From Janthinobacterium sp. 1_2014MBL_MicDiv (GTDB taxonomy: Bacteria > Pseudomonadota > Gammaproteobacteria > Burkholderiales > Burkholderiaceae_D), in the NCBI RefSeq assembly GCF_001865675.1, contig NZ_CP011319.1:3844001-3908000 (forward strand): a stretch of DNA of 64,000 nt, read 5' to 3'. Shown piece after piece: positions 24,824 to 35,343 of the stretch; position 1 is the stretch's first letter; the number at the start of each line of letters is the position of its first letter. The notes below the pieces were generated by a model. The model worked only from the letters and a program-made list of their open reading frames with translations, had not been told where the DNA came from and searched no databases. Made by a program: the position numbers and the translations under genes.

Positions 24824-27800
24824 ATGATGCAACGATTTTGGCACCTCCTCACTACCCGCTTCAGCCTGCTCATCCTGGGCGGCGTGGCTTTCGTCCTGCT
24901 GCTCCTGGTGTGCACCGTCATCTTCGAATGGCCTTACCTGCCCGTGCTGGCGGTCTTGGCCGCGGCGGCGCTGCTGGTCGCCATCGCGTGGTGGTGGCGC
25001 CAGCGGCGGCGGCGGCGCGACGGCGCCAGCTTCAGCAACATGCTGGAACAGCAGGCGGCCGGCGCCGCGCCGAAGGCGGGAGCGGTGCAGCGCGAGGAAA
25101 CCGAAGCCATCCGCAAACGCATGCTCGAAGCGATCGGCACCATCAAGACCTCCAGGCTGGGCCAGCTGTCGGGCGACGCGGCCCTGTATGAATTGCCCTG
25201 GTATATGATCATCGGCAACCCCGCCGCCGGCAAAAGCACGGCCATCGCCAATTCCGGCCTGCAATTCCCCTTTGTCGACAGCAAGATCGTGCAAGGCCTG
25301 GGCGGCACCCGCAATTGCGACTGGTTCTTCACCACCGACGGCATCCTGCTCGACACGGCAGGCCGCTACTCCGTCAACGACGAAGACCGCGCCGAATGGT
25401 TCGGCTTTCTCGGCCTGCTGAAAAAGCACCGCAAGCGGGCGCCCATCAACGGCATCATCATCGCCGTCAGCATCGCCGAACTGACGGGCAGCCGGCCCGA
25501 ATTCGCCATCGAACTGGCGAAGAACCTGCGCCAGCGCGTGCAGGAACTGACGGAAAAGCTGGAAGTCCACGCCCCCGTGTACGTGGTATTCACCAAGGCC
25601 GACCTGATCACGGGCTTCACCGAATTTTTCCAGGATGCCGAACGCAGCGAGCGCGACAAGGTCTGGGGCGCCACCCTGCCCTACAGCGTGAGCAGTTCGA
25701 AACAGGACGTGCTGGAACAGTTCGACCAGCGCTTCGACGAACTGTACGATGGTTTGAAGGACCTCAGCCTGGCCAGCATGGCCCTGCTGGGCCGCGAGCG
25801 CATGCCGCCCGGCGTGTTTACGTTTCCGCTGGAATTCAGCTCGATCAAGGGGCCGCTGCGCACCTTCATCGCCACCCTGTTCGAGGAAAACCCGTTCCAG
25901 TTCAAGCCCGTGTTCCGTGGCTTCTATTTCACCAGCGCCTTGCAGGAAGGCGTGTCGGTCTCGGCCTCGTCGGAACGGGTGGCGCAGCGCTTCGACCTCA
26001 AGCTGCAGCCGCAGGAACAGGCGGCGGTACAGGACCAGCACGGCTACTTCCTGCTCAACCTGTTCCGCAAGGTCATCTTCGCCGACAAGGACCTGGTGGC
26101 CCAGTACGCCAGCCCGCGCAAGACCCGGCTGCGCTACGCCACCTTCTTTGCCGCCATCGCGCTGGCCGGCCTGGCGCTGGGCGGCTGGAGCTGGTCCTAC
26201 CTGGCCAACCGCCAGCTGGCGGCCAATGTGCAGGCCGACCTGGACCAGGCCATCAAGGTGCAGGACAAGCGCCTGGACCTGCATTCGCGCTTCGAGGCGC
26301 TGGAAATCCTGCAGGACCGCATCGAACAGCTGGAAGCGTACCGCAGCAAGCGCCCGCTGGCCCTCAGCCTGGGCCTGTACCAGGGCGACTTCCTGGAGCG
26401 CAAGCTGCGCGAAGAATATTTTTCCGGCGTGCGCGAAGTCATGCTCAAGCCCGTGACGCAATCGCTGGAAGCGTTCTTGTCGGAAGTCAATGCTGGCGCC
26501 GGCCGCCTGCAGCCGATGGCCGGCACGCCGCCAGCGGCCGCCGTGCCGGCAGCAACGGCCACTGTCGCCGTCGCCCCGGCTGCGGCTGCGGCTGCCCCAG
26601 CGGCGCCTTCCGCCACACCTGCCGTCCAGCAATTCAAGGATGCCGCGCCGGCGAACGTGGAAGACGCCTACAACGGCTTGAAGACGTATCTGATGCTGAG
26701 CGACAAGTCGCGTGCCGAGGCCAGCCACCTGAACGACCAGCTGACGCGTTACTGGCGCGGCTGGCTCGACGCCAACCGGGGCAGCATGCCGCGCGAACAG
26801 ATGATACGCAGCGCCGAGCGCATGATCTCGTTCTACCTGACGCAGATCAATGATCCGTCGTGGCCGCAGATCGACAGCAAGCTGGCCCTCGTCGACCAGT
26901 CGCGCGACAGCCTGCGCCGCGTCGTGCGCGGCATGCCGGCGCGCGACCGCGTGTATGCCGACGTCAAGGCGCGCGCCGCCACGCGCTTCCCGTCGATGAC
27001 GGTGGCCCGCATCGTTGGCGAGCAGGACAAGGAACTGGTGCTGGGCAGCTACGCCATCCCCGGCACGTTTACCCGTGACGCCTGGGAGAAATACATCCAG
27101 CAAGCGTTCCAGGAAGCGGCCAACCGCGAATTGCAAAGCGCCGACTGGGTATTGAAAACGGCGTCGAAGGACGACCTGACCCTGGAAGGCAGCCCCGAGC
27201 AGATCCAGAAAGCCCTCGTCGAACTGTACAAGAACGACTATGCGAAGGAATGGCAGAAATTCCTCCAGGGCGTCAGCATCCGCGAATTGAACGGCTTCGA
27301 CAACGCGGCGCAGGCCATGAACCGCCTGGGCGACCCGCAATCGTCGCCCATCAACAAGCTGATCGAGACGGTGTACCAGGAAACCTCGTGGGACAATCCT
27401 TCGCTGCTGGGCCAGGGCTTGCAGCGGGCGCAGCGCGGGGTGATGGACTGGTTCAAGGAAACGGTGCTGCGCCAGAAACCGGCCGTGGCCGGCGGCCAGG
27501 CCGGCAGCGCCCTGCCGATGGGGCCCGTCGGCCGCGAATTTTCCGGCGTGGCCCGCCTCGTCGTCGCCCGGGACAAGGATGCCTCGCCGATGCGCGGCTA
27601 CCTGGCCACGCTGTCCAAGCTGCGCGTGCGCCTCAACCAGATCAAGAACCAGGGCGACACGGGGCCGGGCGCCAAGCAGCTGATGCAGCAAACGCTCGAC
27701 GGCAACGGTTCGGAACTGGCCGATGCCCTGAAATATGTCGACGAACAGATGCTGACGGGCATGAGCGATCCGCAAAAACAGGCCATCCGGCCGCTGCTGG

Positions 27801-28615
27801 TGCGCCCGCTGATGCAAACCTTCGCCGTCATCGTCAAGCCCACCGAAACGGAAATCAACAAGGTCTGGCTGGCGCAGGTGCTCGAACCGTTCCAGAAAAC
27901 GCTGGCGGCGAAATACCCGTTCGCGCCCGATTCGCGCACCGAGGCGAGCAACGCCGACATCGGCCAGGTCTTCGGCCCGGAAGGCGCCATCGCCAAGTTC
28001 TTCAATACCGCCATCGGGCCGCTGGTGGTGCGCCGCGGCGACAGCATCAGCGCCAGGACGTGGGCATCGATGGGCATCAGCCTGGCGCCGCCCGTGGTGG
28101 CCAGCCTGCCGGGCTGGATCGCGCCGCTCAGCGCGAACGGCGTGGCGACGGCGGCCGGCGCCGCCGAAGCGCAGACGCGCTTCGACTTGCAGGCGCTGAG
28201 CGCGCCCGGCGCCAGCGAATACACGATCGAGATCGATGGCCAGGCGCTGCGCTGGCGCGGCCAGCCGCAGCCGTGGATACACATGGTCTGGCCCAACCCG
28301 GAAGGCGTGCCCGGTTCGCGCATCAGCGCCATCACGCCGGAAGGGCGCAACGTGGTGCTGCTGAATGAGCCCGGCCATTTCGGCCTGAAGAAAATGATCG
28401 ATTCGGCCAAGCGCACGCGCAAGGAAGGCGGCGTATTCGAACTGAGCTGGGAAAACAGCGGCGTCACCGTGACGGCCAACCTGAAGATCGTCACCACGCC
28501 GGCACCGGCGGCGGCCCCCGCCGGCGGCCAGGGTTTCCGCGGCCTGAAGCTGCCGGAAACGGTGGTCAACAGCGTCCCCGACACGGGCGCCGCACTCGCG
28601 GGGAACACGCCATGA
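24824..28615 (+). CDS. tssM: TssM (IcmF), T6SS membrane-complex subunit
   Basis: A 1263-residue inner-membrane protein that, with TssL, forms the trans-envelope channel. N-terminal membrane helices at about 14-35 and 40-58, cytoplasmic NTPase-like domain with Walker A GNPAAGKST (131-139), a third helix near 440-465 (FFAAIALAGLALGGWSWSY), then a long periplasmic region ending with a beta-rich DUF/IcmF C-terminal domain (QALRWRGQPQPWIHMVWPNP). An Ala/Pro insert lies at about 560-600. Overlaps tagF by 4 bp. Length is normal for the family. Confidence 0.95.
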   Translation: MMQRFWHLLTTRFSLLILGGVAFVLLLLVCTVIFEWPYLPVLAVLAAAALLVAIAWWWRQRRRRRDGASFSNMLEQQAAGAAPKAGAVQREETEAIRKRMLEAIGTIKTSRLGQLSGDAALYELPWYMIIGNPAAGKSTAIANSGLQFPFVDSKIVQGLGGTRNCDWFFTTDGILLDTAGRYSVNDEDRAEWFGFLGLLKKHRKRAPINGIIIAVSIAELTGSRPEFAIELAKNLRQRVQELTEKLEVHAPVYVVFTKADLITGFTEFFQDAERSERDKVWGATLPYSVSSSKQDVLEQFDQRFDELYDGLKDLSLASMALLGRERMPPGVFTFPLEFSSIKGPLRTFIATLFEENPFQFKPVFRGFYFTSALQEGVSVSASSERVAQRFDLKLQPQEQAAVQDQHGYFLLNLFRKVIFADKDLVAQYASPRKTRLRYATFFAAIALAGLALGGWSWSYLANRQLAANVQADLDQAIKVQDKRLDLHSRFEALEILQDRIEQLEAYRSKRPLALSLGLYQGDFLERKLREEYFSGVREVMLKPVTQSLEAFLSEVNAGAGRLQPMAGTPPAAAVPAATATVAVAPAAAAAAPAAPSATPAVQQFKDAAPANVEDAYNGLKTYLMLSDKSRAEASHLNDQLTRYWRGWLDANRGSMPREQMIRSAERMISFYLTQINDPSWPQIDSKLALVDQSRDSLRRVVRGMPARDRVYADVKARAATRFPSMTVARIVGEQDKELVLGSYAIPGTFTRDAWEKYIQQAFQEAANRELQSADWVLKTASKDDLTLEGSPEQIQKALVELYKNDYAKEWQKFLQGVSIRELNGFDNAAQAMNRLGDPQSSPINKLIETVYQETSWDNPSLLGQGLQRAQRGVMDWFKETVLRQKPAVAGGQAGSALPMGPVGREFSGVARLVVARDKDASPMRGYLATLSKLRVRLNQIKNQGDTGPGAKQLMQQTLDGNGSELADALKYVDEQMLTGMSDPQKQAIRPLLVRPLMQTFAVIVKPTETEINKVWLAQVLEPFQKTLAAKYPFAPDSRTEASNADIGQVFGPEGAIAKFFNTAIGPLVVRRGDSISARTWASMGISLAPPVVASLPGWIAPLSANGVATAAGAAEAQTRFDLQALSAPGASEYTIEIDGQALRWRGQPQPWIHMVWPNPEGVPGSRISAITPEGRNVVLLNEPGHFGLKKMIDSAKRTRKEGGVFELSWENSGVTVTANLKIVTTPAPAAAPAGGQGFRGLKLPETVVNSVPDTGAALAGNTP

Positions 28616-29592
28616 GCCGCCCGACACCCACCGCGATCGGCTATTTCGGCAAGATCCCCAGCCGTGGCGACTTCGTCAAGAGCGGCGACAATCCCGCGCT
28701 GCTGAAGATGCTCGACGACTGGCTCGCCAACGCCATGGACCTGATGAGCGCCGACGCCCGCTGGAAGCTCACGTATGACGCGCTGGCGCCGCTGCATTTC
28801 GCCTTCATCGGCCCGCGCCGCGGACGCGCCATCGCCGGCCACATCGCCGCCAGCAGCGACGCCTCGTCGCGCCGTTTCCCGTTCCTGATGATGAGCGCGA
28901 TGGAAGTGGGCAACCCGGCCGGCTTCGTGCCCACCAGCCCGCTGGTGCTGTCGCGCCTGTGGAACCGGCTCGATGCGCTCAGCGGCGGCCTGCGCGGCGC
29001 CGAAGCGGCTGCCGCGCTGCAGGCGGCAGCCAGCGCCAGCATCGAGCTGGACTTGCGCAGCAGCGCCTATGACGCCGCCTTCGACGACTTCCTCGACCTG
29101 CAGACGGTCGGCGCCCTCGACGCGCTGCTGGCGCCGACGGGCTTTGGCGGCTCGGTGCGGCAAGTCCTGCTGGCATTGGGCATGCTGCTGCAGCCCGTCA
29201 TGGCCAGCAGTTCCAGCCGGCTGGAAAAAAGCCTGGAACTGCCGCTGCCGGACGACCCGCTGTACCGCAACCTGGTGGCGGCGTTCTGGATGCACCTGAT
29301 CGCGCCCTTCCTGGCGCGCGCCGATTTCGAACTGGCGCTGTTCCTCACCCGCATCCGCGGCCGCCACGCGCTGGTGCTGGGCTTTTGCGGCGCCTCGGCA
29401 CAGACGCTGCACGCCATCATGGAGCCGCAGGCGGCGCTGGAGCACCACATCGCCTTCGACGACCTGGCCTGGGTCGAGGAACACGTGGGCGCCGACTACG
29501 CCATCAAGAAGGTTTCAACCTACCTCGCGCAGGCAAACCTGTCACTCAAATCGGCGCACGACTCGTTTCGCGCCGCCTTCATCGGGACCTGA
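28612..29592 (+). CDS. tagF: TagF, T6SS-associated regulator
   Basis: A 326-residue TagF-family protein. It begins with the diagnostic IGYFGKIPSRGDFVKSG, and the longin-like N-terminal domain continues to about residue 130 (FAFIGPRRGRAIAGHIAAS). TagF acts after translation to repress or tune T6SS assembly in several species. There is no fused PppA phosphatase domain, and no fha, ppkA or pppA genes are present in the window, so a threonine-phosphorylation switch is not encoded here. Start overlaps the tssM stop by 4 bp. Confidence 0.92.
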   Translation: MSRPTPTAIGYFGKIPSRGDFVKSGDNPALLKMLDDWLANAMDLMSADARWKLTYDALAPLHFAFIGPRRGRAIAGHIAASSDASSRRFPFLMMSAMEVGNPAGFVPTSPLVLSRLWNRLDALSGGLRGAEAAAALQAAASASIELDLRSSAYDAAFDDFLDLQTVGALDALLAPTGFGGSVRQVLLALGMLLQPVMASSSSRLEKSLELPLPDDPLYRNLVAAFWMHLIAPFLARADFELALFLTRIRGRHALVLGFCGASAQTLHAIMEPQAALEHHIAFDDLAWVEEHVGADYAIKKVSTYLAQANLSLKSAHDSFRAAFIGT

Positions 29593-29594
29593 TC

Positions 29595-30407
29595 ATGCGC
29601 CAACTCCGGATTGCCCTCCTCGCCTGCCTGGCGCTTGCCGCGTCCGGCGCCCGCGCCCAGGCGGCCGCCGCCCCTGCCGCCATGCCCGCGATACCGGCGG
29701 CCGCCACGCCGCAGCCTGGCCAGGTGCTGGCCAGCGGCACGGTGCCCGACGAGGCGTCCAAGGCCGCCGTGCTGGCCCGCCTGCGCGACCTGTATGGCGC
29801 CGACAAGGTGGTCGACCAGATCGCCGTCGGCCAGGTCGCGCTGCCGGCCAACTGGAACGCCTACGTGCAAAAACTGCTGACGCCCGACCTGAAGCAGATC
29901 CGCCGTGGCCAGCTGACGATCGACGGCAGCGTCGTCAGCGTGCGCGGCGAAGTGGCCAACGAGGCGCAGCGGCAAAAGATCGCCAGCGATATCGCCACCA
30001 GCCTCAATCCCACCTACACCGTCAACAATGGCTTGCGCGTCTCCGCGGCGGACCAGAATATCCTCGACAGCACGCTGGCCAACCGCACCATCGAGTTCGA
30101 AAGCGGCAAGACCACGCTGACGCCGTCCGGCCGCGCCATCCTCGACGAAATGGGCGCGGCGCTGCAAAAGCTGGCGGGACGCAAGGTCGACATCATCGGC
30201 CACACGGACAACCAGGGGCTGCGCGCCAGCAATCAGCACCTGAGCCAGGCGCGCGCCGAGGCGGTCAAGGCCTATCTGGCGGCCAAGGGCATCGATGGCG
30301 ACTTGCTGAGTGCCTCGGGCCAGGGGCCGGACCGGCCCATCGCCAGCAACGACAGCATCGACGGCCGCGCGCGCAACCGCCGCATCGAATTTCGCATGGT
30401 CCAGTAA
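29595..30407 (+). CDS. OmpA-like peptidoglycan-binding T6SS protein (TagN/TagL-like)
   Basis: A 270-residue exported protein beginning 2 bp after tagF. Signal peptide to about residue 22 (LALAASGARAQA). A BON-like beta domain follows (LTIDGSVVSVRGEVANEAQR) and then a C-terminal OmpA domain with FESGKTTLTPSGRAILDEMG, DIIGHTDNQG, LSQARAEAVKAYL and RARNRRIEF, the peptidoglycan-binding signature. TssL in this cluster lacks an OmpA extension, so this protein probably supplies the cell-wall anchor of the membrane complex. Confidence 0.85.
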   Translation: MRQLRIALLACLALAASGARAQAAAAPAAMPAIPAAATPQPGQVLASGTVPDEASKAAVLARLRDLYGADKVVDQIAVGQVALPANWNAYVQKLLTPDLKQIRRGQLTIDGSVVSVRGEVANEAQRQKIASDIATSLNPTYTVNNGLRVSAADQNILDSTLANRTIEFESGKTTLTPSGRAILDEMGAALQKLAGRKVDIIGHTDNQGLRASNQHLSQARAEAVKAYLAAKGIDGDLLSASGQGPDRPIASNDSIDGRARNRRIEFRMVQ

Positions 30408-30458
30408 GACCTGGCCGCCACACCCGCCAAGCCATCCGCCACCATTTTCGGGAATACC

Positions 30459-31496
30459 ATGATTTCAGCCGACCAGCTTCTCCTTCCCATCAGCGCCGTA
30501 CAACCGTGCGGCATCGACCTCTCCTTTTCCGCCGACCTCGATGCGATCAGCCAGGCGCGCAAGTTCGACGATCCCTCGCTCGACCAGGGCGAATGGGTCA
30601 CCGACCTGAAGGAAGCCGACTGGGATTTCGTGCAGCGCCGCTGCGCCGCGCTGCTGGCCGAAAAAAGCAAGGACTTGCGGCTGGCCGCCTGGCTGGCCGA
30701 AGCGAGCGCCAGGCAAGACCATTTGCAGGGGCTGGGCCAGGGCTACCGCCTGCTGGCCGGCCTGTGCCGGCAATACTGGGACCTGGGCCTGTATCCGCAA
30801 GCCGATGACGGCGACCACGAGCAGCGCATCGGCAACCTGAGCTGGATTCTCGCGCGCACGCCCGCCCTGGTGCGCGCCATGGCCTTGACGGACAGGCAGT
30901 CCGGCGGCTGGTCGAGCATCGACTTCGACGCGGCGCGCAAGCGGGCCGCCAGCAACCAGGATGGCGTCAACGGCGTGAAACTGGCGGACATGGAGGCTGC
31001 GCGGCGCAACAATTCGGCGCAGTTCCGCGCCGCCTTCGCCGCCGACGCCCAGTTCTGCCTGGACGCGCTGGCGGAACTCGAGCAGGCCGCCGATGCGCGC
31101 CTGGGCCGGGACAGTCCCGGCTTTTCGCTGGCACGCGAAGCGCTGCAAGCCATGCAGCGCGCGCTGCCCCCGGCCGCCGTCGCTGCCCCGGGCGCGGCAG
31201 CGGCCGTGCCTCCTGCCAGCGTCCAGGTGCCTGGCGCCGGCATGCCGCCGCTGCCGCTGCCTGCGGCGGCGCCGGGCGAGATCCACAGCCGCGCCCAGGC
31301 CCTGGCGCAGCTGCGCCAGGTGGCGCTGTACTTCCGCCAGACGGAACCCCACAGCCCCGTCTCGTATTTCGCCGACAAGGCGGCCGACGCCGGCGAGCAG
31401 ACGCTGCACGAATGGCTGCGCGGCGTGGTCAAGGACAGCGCCTCGCTCGCGCATATCGAGGAACTGCTGGGCGTTGCGCCGCCCGCCGGCCAGTAA
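30459..31496 (+). CDS. tssA: TssA, T6SS baseplate/cap protein
   Basis: A 345-residue protein with the N-terminal ImpA domain (LLLPISAVQPCGIDLSF, DWDFVQRRCAALLAEKSKDL, YWDLGLYPQADDGDHEQRIG). An Ala/Pro linker at about 225-265 leads to a short C-terminal helical domain with LRQVALYFRQTEPHSPVSYF, typical of short TssA. TssA coordinates baseplate docking and tail polymerisation. It is the last gene of the tssM operon and converges on tssH with 35 bp between. Confidence 0.93.
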   Translation: MISADQLLLPISAVQPCGIDLSFSADLDAISQARKFDDPSLDQGEWVTDLKEADWDFVQRRCAALLAEKSKDLRLAAWLAEASARQDHLQGLGQGYRLLAGLCRQYWDLGLYPQADDGDHEQRIGNLSWILARTPALVRAMALTDRQSGGWSSIDFDAARKRAASNQDGVNGVKLADMEAARRNNSAQFRAAFAADAQFCLDALAELEQAADARLGRDSPGFSLAREALQAMQRALPPAAVAAPGAAAAVPPASVQVPGAGMPPLPLPAAAPGEIHSRAQALAQLRQVALYFRQTEPHSPVSYFADKAADAGEQTLHEWLRGVVKDSASLAHIEELLGVAPPAGQ

Positions 31497-31531
31497 GCAC
31501 CCAGGGCCAGCAGGCGGCGGCCCGCTGGGGC

Positions 31532-34210
31532 CTACCTGATCGTGTACTTGAACTGACCCTGCTTGCCCGCGCTGACCTTGATCTTGCTGATCGCCAGCCC
31601 CTCCGCCATCCTCGCCAGCACGGATTCGGCAATTTCCGGCAGCAGGCTGCCGTTGAGGATATGGTCGACGTTGCGCGCCCCCGAATCGACTTCGGTGCAG
31701 CGCGCCAGCACGGCCTCCACCAGCGTCTCATCGTAGCTGAATTCGGCCTGGTGGTTGGCGCTGACGCGCGCGGCGATCCTGCGCAGCTTGAGATCGATGA
31801 TCCTGGCCAGCACGTCGTCGCCGATCGGATAGTAGGGAATCACCTTCAGGCGCCCCAGGAAAGCCGGCTTGAACACCTTCAGCAGCTGCGGGCGGATGGC
31901 CAGTTCCAGCTGCTCCGGCGTGGGCACATCCTCGGACGCCAGGTTCAGGCATGCCTGCATCATGGTGGCCGACGCCACGTTCGAGGTGAGGATGATGATG
32001 GTATTCTTGAAATCGATCTCGCGCCCCTCGGCATCGTCCATCACGCCCTTGTCGAACACCTGGAAGAACAGCTCCATGACGTCGGGATGCGCCTTTTCCA
32101 CTTCGTCGAGCAGCAGCACGCTGTACGGATTGCGCCGCACGGCCTCGGTCAGCACCCCGCCTTCGCCATAGCCGACATAGCCGGGCGGCGAGCCTTTCAG
32201 GCCGGACACGCTGTGCGCCTCCTGGTACTCGCTCATGTTGATGGTGATGAGCTTGCGCTCGCCGCCATACAGGGCGTCGGCCAGCGCCAGCGCCGTTTCC
32301 GTCTTGCCGATGCCGGACGGACCGACGAACAGGAACACGCCCTTGGGCTTGTCGGGATCGTCGAGGTTGGCGCGCGAGGTCCGCACGCGCTGCGCCACCG
32401 CCTCGATCGCATGGGGCTGGCCCAGCACGCGCTCTTCCAGCAGGTCCTTCAGCTTCAACACGGTACGGATGTCATCCTTGACCATTTTCCCCAGCGGGAT
32501 GCCGGTCCAGCCGGCGACGATTTCCGCCACCACGTGGCCATCGACCTGCACCGGCACCATCGGCGTCTCGCCCTGCAATGCGCGCAATTGCTGCAGCAGC
32601 GCCTGCAGGTCGCCGGCCTGGCTGGCGTCCGGCCTGGTCTCCGGCCTGGCCGCACCGGCGTCCTCGAGCTCCTGGCGCGCCGCCCGCACTTTTTCGCTGA
32701 GCGCCTTTTCCGTTTCCCAGCGCGCCGCCAGCGCCCCGTGTTCGCCGGCGGCGGCGCCGCGCGCCGCGCGCAACGCCTTCAGGCGCGCCGCATGGCTGGC
32801 GCCGCCGCTTTCCTCGCGCGCCAGGGCCGACGCTTCCGCATCGATGCGTTCGAGCTGGCGCGCCAGGCTGTCGAGCAGCACCGGCGTGGCGCGCTGTCCC
32901 AGCGCCACCCTGGCGCAGGCCGTATCGAGCACGCTGATCGCCTTGTCCGGCAGCTGGCGTCCCATGATGTAGCGGTGCGACAGGCGCACGGCCTCGGTGA
33001 TCGCCTCGTCGAAGATGCGCACGTTGAAATGCTTTTCCATCAGCGGCGCCATGCCGCGCAACATCGCGCACGCCAGTTCCTCGCTCGGTTCCTCGATCTT
33101 GACCACCTGGAAACGGCGCGCCAGCGCGGCATCCTTCTCAAAATATTTCTTGTACTCGCCCCAGGTGGTGGCGGCGATGGTGCGCAGCTCGCCCCGCGCC
33201 AGCGCCGGTTTCAGCAGGTTGGCGGCGTCGTTCTGCCCGGCGCTGCCGCCCGCGCCTATCATCGTGTGCGCCTCGTCGATGAAGAGGATGATCGCATGCG
33301 GGCTTTTACTCACTTCGCCGATGACGTTTTTCAGGCGGTTCTCGAACTCGCCCTTGACGCTGGCGCCGGCCTGCAGCAGTCCCATGTCCAGCGTGTGGAT
33401 TTCCACGCCCTGCAGGATGTCCGGCACGTCGCCCTGCACGATGCGCAGCGCCAGCCCTTCGACCACCGCCGTCTTGCCGACGCCCGCCTCGCCCGTCAGG
33501 ATCGGGTTGTTCTGGCGCCGCCGCATCAGGATGTCGATGGCCTGGCGAATTTCCAGGTCGCGCCCGATCACCGGATCGATCTTGCCGTCGCGCGCGCGCG
33601 CCGTCAGGTTCACCGTGAACTGGTCCAGCGCCGGCGTCTTCGATGCCGCCGCGCGGCCTTGCAGTTCGCCCACAGGGTCGCCGCCCGCGCCGTCGGCTAC
33701 CGTTTCGCCAGCAGCGGCCCCCGCAAGCTCCTGCGAACCCTCGGTCAGCGACTCCAGCTTGTGTTTGAGCTCGTCGAGCTTGAACTGCTGGAACAGGGCC
33801 GAGCCGCGGTACGCGAGCTGCGCCAGTTCCGGCTCGGTCAGCAGTGCCTGCAGCAGGTGCGCGCTGCGGATGCTTGCCTGGTATCCGGCCCGCAAGTCGA
33901 GCGAGGCGATCAGCCAGGCATGTTCGAACAGTTTCGGCAGCCGCGGCGAAAACACGGGCGTGCGCGCGTTCCCCGTCTGCAGCCGGCCTACCTCGGCCCG
34001 CAGGTCCGCTTCCAGCATGCCGACGCTGATGCCGCTGCGGCGCGCGATCAGCACGAAATCGCTGCGCGGCTGTTCCAGCAAGGCCAGGAATACGTGCTCC
34101 AGGTCGACCTCGTACTGTCCCAGGCCGACGCAGATACTGGCGGCGCGCGTGGCGGCAATGCGGCAGGTGTCATTCAGCTTGCTGATCAGCGTCTTCAGGT
34201 TGATGCTCAT
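31532..34210 (-). CDS. tssH: TssH (ClpV), sheath-recycling AAA+ ATPase
   Basis: An 892-residue ClpB-type ATPase that disassembles contracted TssB/TssC sheath. The ATG at 34210 gives MSINLKTLISKLNDTCR, the normal start. N domain to about 150, first AAA+ module with Walker A GEAGVGKTAV near residue 242, a middle coiled coil, second AAA+ module with Walker A GPSGIGKTETALA near 632 and VLLLDEVEKAHPDV. Last gene of the minus-strand operon running from the TPR lipoprotein to tssH; 53 bp separate it from tssG. Confidence 0.95.
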   Translation of the reverse strand: MSINLKTLISKLNDTCRIAATRAASICVGLGQYEVDLEHVFLALLEQPRSDFVLIARRSGISVGMLEADLRAEVGRLQTGNARTPVFSPRLPKLFEHAWLIASLDLRAGYQASIRSAHLLQALLTEPELAQLAYRGSALFQQFKLDELKHKLESLTEGSQELAGAAAGETVADGAGGDPVGELQGRAAASKTPALDQFTVNLTARARDGKIDPVIGRDLEIRQAIDILMRRRQNNPILTGEAGVGKTAVVEGLALRIVQGDVPDILQGVEIHTLDMGLLQAGASVKGEFENRLKNVIGEVSKSPHAIILFIDEAHTMIGAGGSAGQNDAANLLKPALARGELRTIAATTWGEYKKYFEKDAALARRFQVVKIEEPSEELACAMLRGMAPLMEKHFNVRIFDEAITEAVRLSHRYIMGRQLPDKAISVLDTACARVALGQRATPVLLDSLARQLERIDAEASALAREESGGASHAARLKALRAARGAAAGEHGALAARWETEKALSEKVRAARQELEDAGAARPETRPDASQAGDLQALLQQLRALQGETPMVPVQVDGHVVAEIVAGWTGIPLGKMVKDDIRTVLKLKDLLEERVLGQPHAIEAVAQRVRTSRANLDDPDKPKGVFLFVGPSGIGKTETALALADALYGGERKLITINMSEYQEAHSVSGLKGSPPGYVGYGEGGVLTEAVRRNPYSVLLLDEVEKAHPDVMELFFQVFDKGVMDDAEGREIDFKNTIIILTSNVASATMMQACLNLASEDVPTPEQLELAIRPQLLKVFKPAFLGRLKVIPYYPIGDDVLARIIDLKLRRIAARVSANHQAEFSYDETLVEAVLARCTEVDSGARNVDHILNGSLLPEIAESVLARMAEGLAISKIKVSAGKQGQFKYTIR

Positions 34211-34263
34211 GGGGAAGCGGTCCTTGTGTCGGGTTGGAAGGGAGGCGGAATCGGTGTTACGGT

Positions 34264-35343
34264 TCAGGCAAGCGCGTGCAATTCGTAGCGGACGTCGGCG
34301 CGGTCCTGCGCTTCGCCGCCCGTGATGAGGAAACTGTCCCAGCCCAGCCTGCCGCCGCCGCGCGGCTCGTCCAGGCGCACGCCCTGCACGTCGCTGGCGC
34401 GCAGCACCAGCTGCACCTCGTACTCGAGGCACAGGCTGGTGAACATGGCGAGCATTTTCTCCAGCGCCCGCGCGGCCGCGCCGCCGGGCAGGAAGGCGTC
34501 GAAATGCGCGCGCGCCAGCGGGCCGATGGTCAGCCGCATGCGCAGGTCGCGCTGCCACACGCGCCCGCCCACCAGCGCGGTGGCGCCCAGCACGGCGTTA
34601 TTCGCGCCCAGGGTGCTTTGCTGCTCGCGCGGCACGTCGTACCAGCAGCCGATGAACTGGCTGACCGTGACGCGCTGGCCGAAATATTCGGACAGCACCT
34701 GGCCCATCATCACGGCCGAAGGCGGCCGGTGGCGCATGGCGGCGGCAAAAAAACCCACCGATTCGTCCAGCACGCCATCGCCGGACAGGCGCTCGCGCAG
34801 CGAAGCGTGGCCCAGCCCCGCCAGCGACAGCAGCAGCGGCAGGAACTGGTCCTTGCCGTCCAGCTGGTACTTCAGCTCGAGCCGGTACTTGCGCCAGGCT
34901 TCGTAAAACAGGGCCAGGGCGCGGTTCGAAAACGTGTCGAGGAAGGCGCGCGGCCCCTCGTCCCTGGACTCGAACTGGTGGCTGGCGATGCGTTCCGTGT
35001 AGTGCGCCGGCAGCGCGCCGGCGACGCCGAGAAAACCCATGAAGGCGGGCGTGATGCGCACATACTTGAGCTGCGCACTGCGCAGCGCCGCGCCCAGCGC
35101 GTCGGCATCGGTCGCCAGCCCGCGCGGCTCCGGCCGCAACGCTTCGATCTGGCTGGGGGCGAAGTCGAGCGAGACGGAATTCTGGAAGCGCAGGAAGTTG
35201 GCCACCGCGCCTTCGTGCGGCATGCCGTTGCGCCGCAGCCAGAGCTCCAGCAGCCGTACCGCCTGGAAGTACTGGAAGCGGTACGGTTGCGCAAACAGGC
35301 GCTCGATTACACTAGGCTCGAATCGCCGCTTCGTGGTTTGCAT
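34264..35343 (-). CDS. tssG: TssG, T6SS baseplate subunit
   Basis: A 359-residue TssG with the family start: RRFEPSVIERLFAQPYRFQYFQAVRLLE. Later FRNSVSLDF-type text (FQNSVSLDFAPSQIEAL), LGVAGALPAHYTE and FIGCWYDVP are diagnostic. Forms the baseplate wedge with TssF and TssK. Its first 37 bp overlap the end of tssF. Confidence 0.95.
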   Translation of the reverse strand: MQTTKRRFEPSVIERLFAQPYRFQYFQAVRLLELWLRRNGMPHEGAVANFLRFQNSVSLDFAPSQIEALRPEPRGLATDADALGAALRSAQLKYVRITPAFMGFLGVAGALPAHYTERIASHQFESRDEGPRAFLDTFSNRALALFYEAWRKYRLELKYQLDGKDQFLPLLLSLAGLGHASLRERLSGDGVLDESVGFFAAAMRHRPPSAVMMGQVLSEYFGQRVTVSQFIGCWYDVPREQQSTLGANNAVLGATALVGGRVWQRDLRMRLTIGPLARAHFDAFLPGGAAARALEKMLAMFTSLCLEYEVQLVLRASDVQGVRLDEPRGGGRLGWDSFLITGGEAQDRADVRYELHALA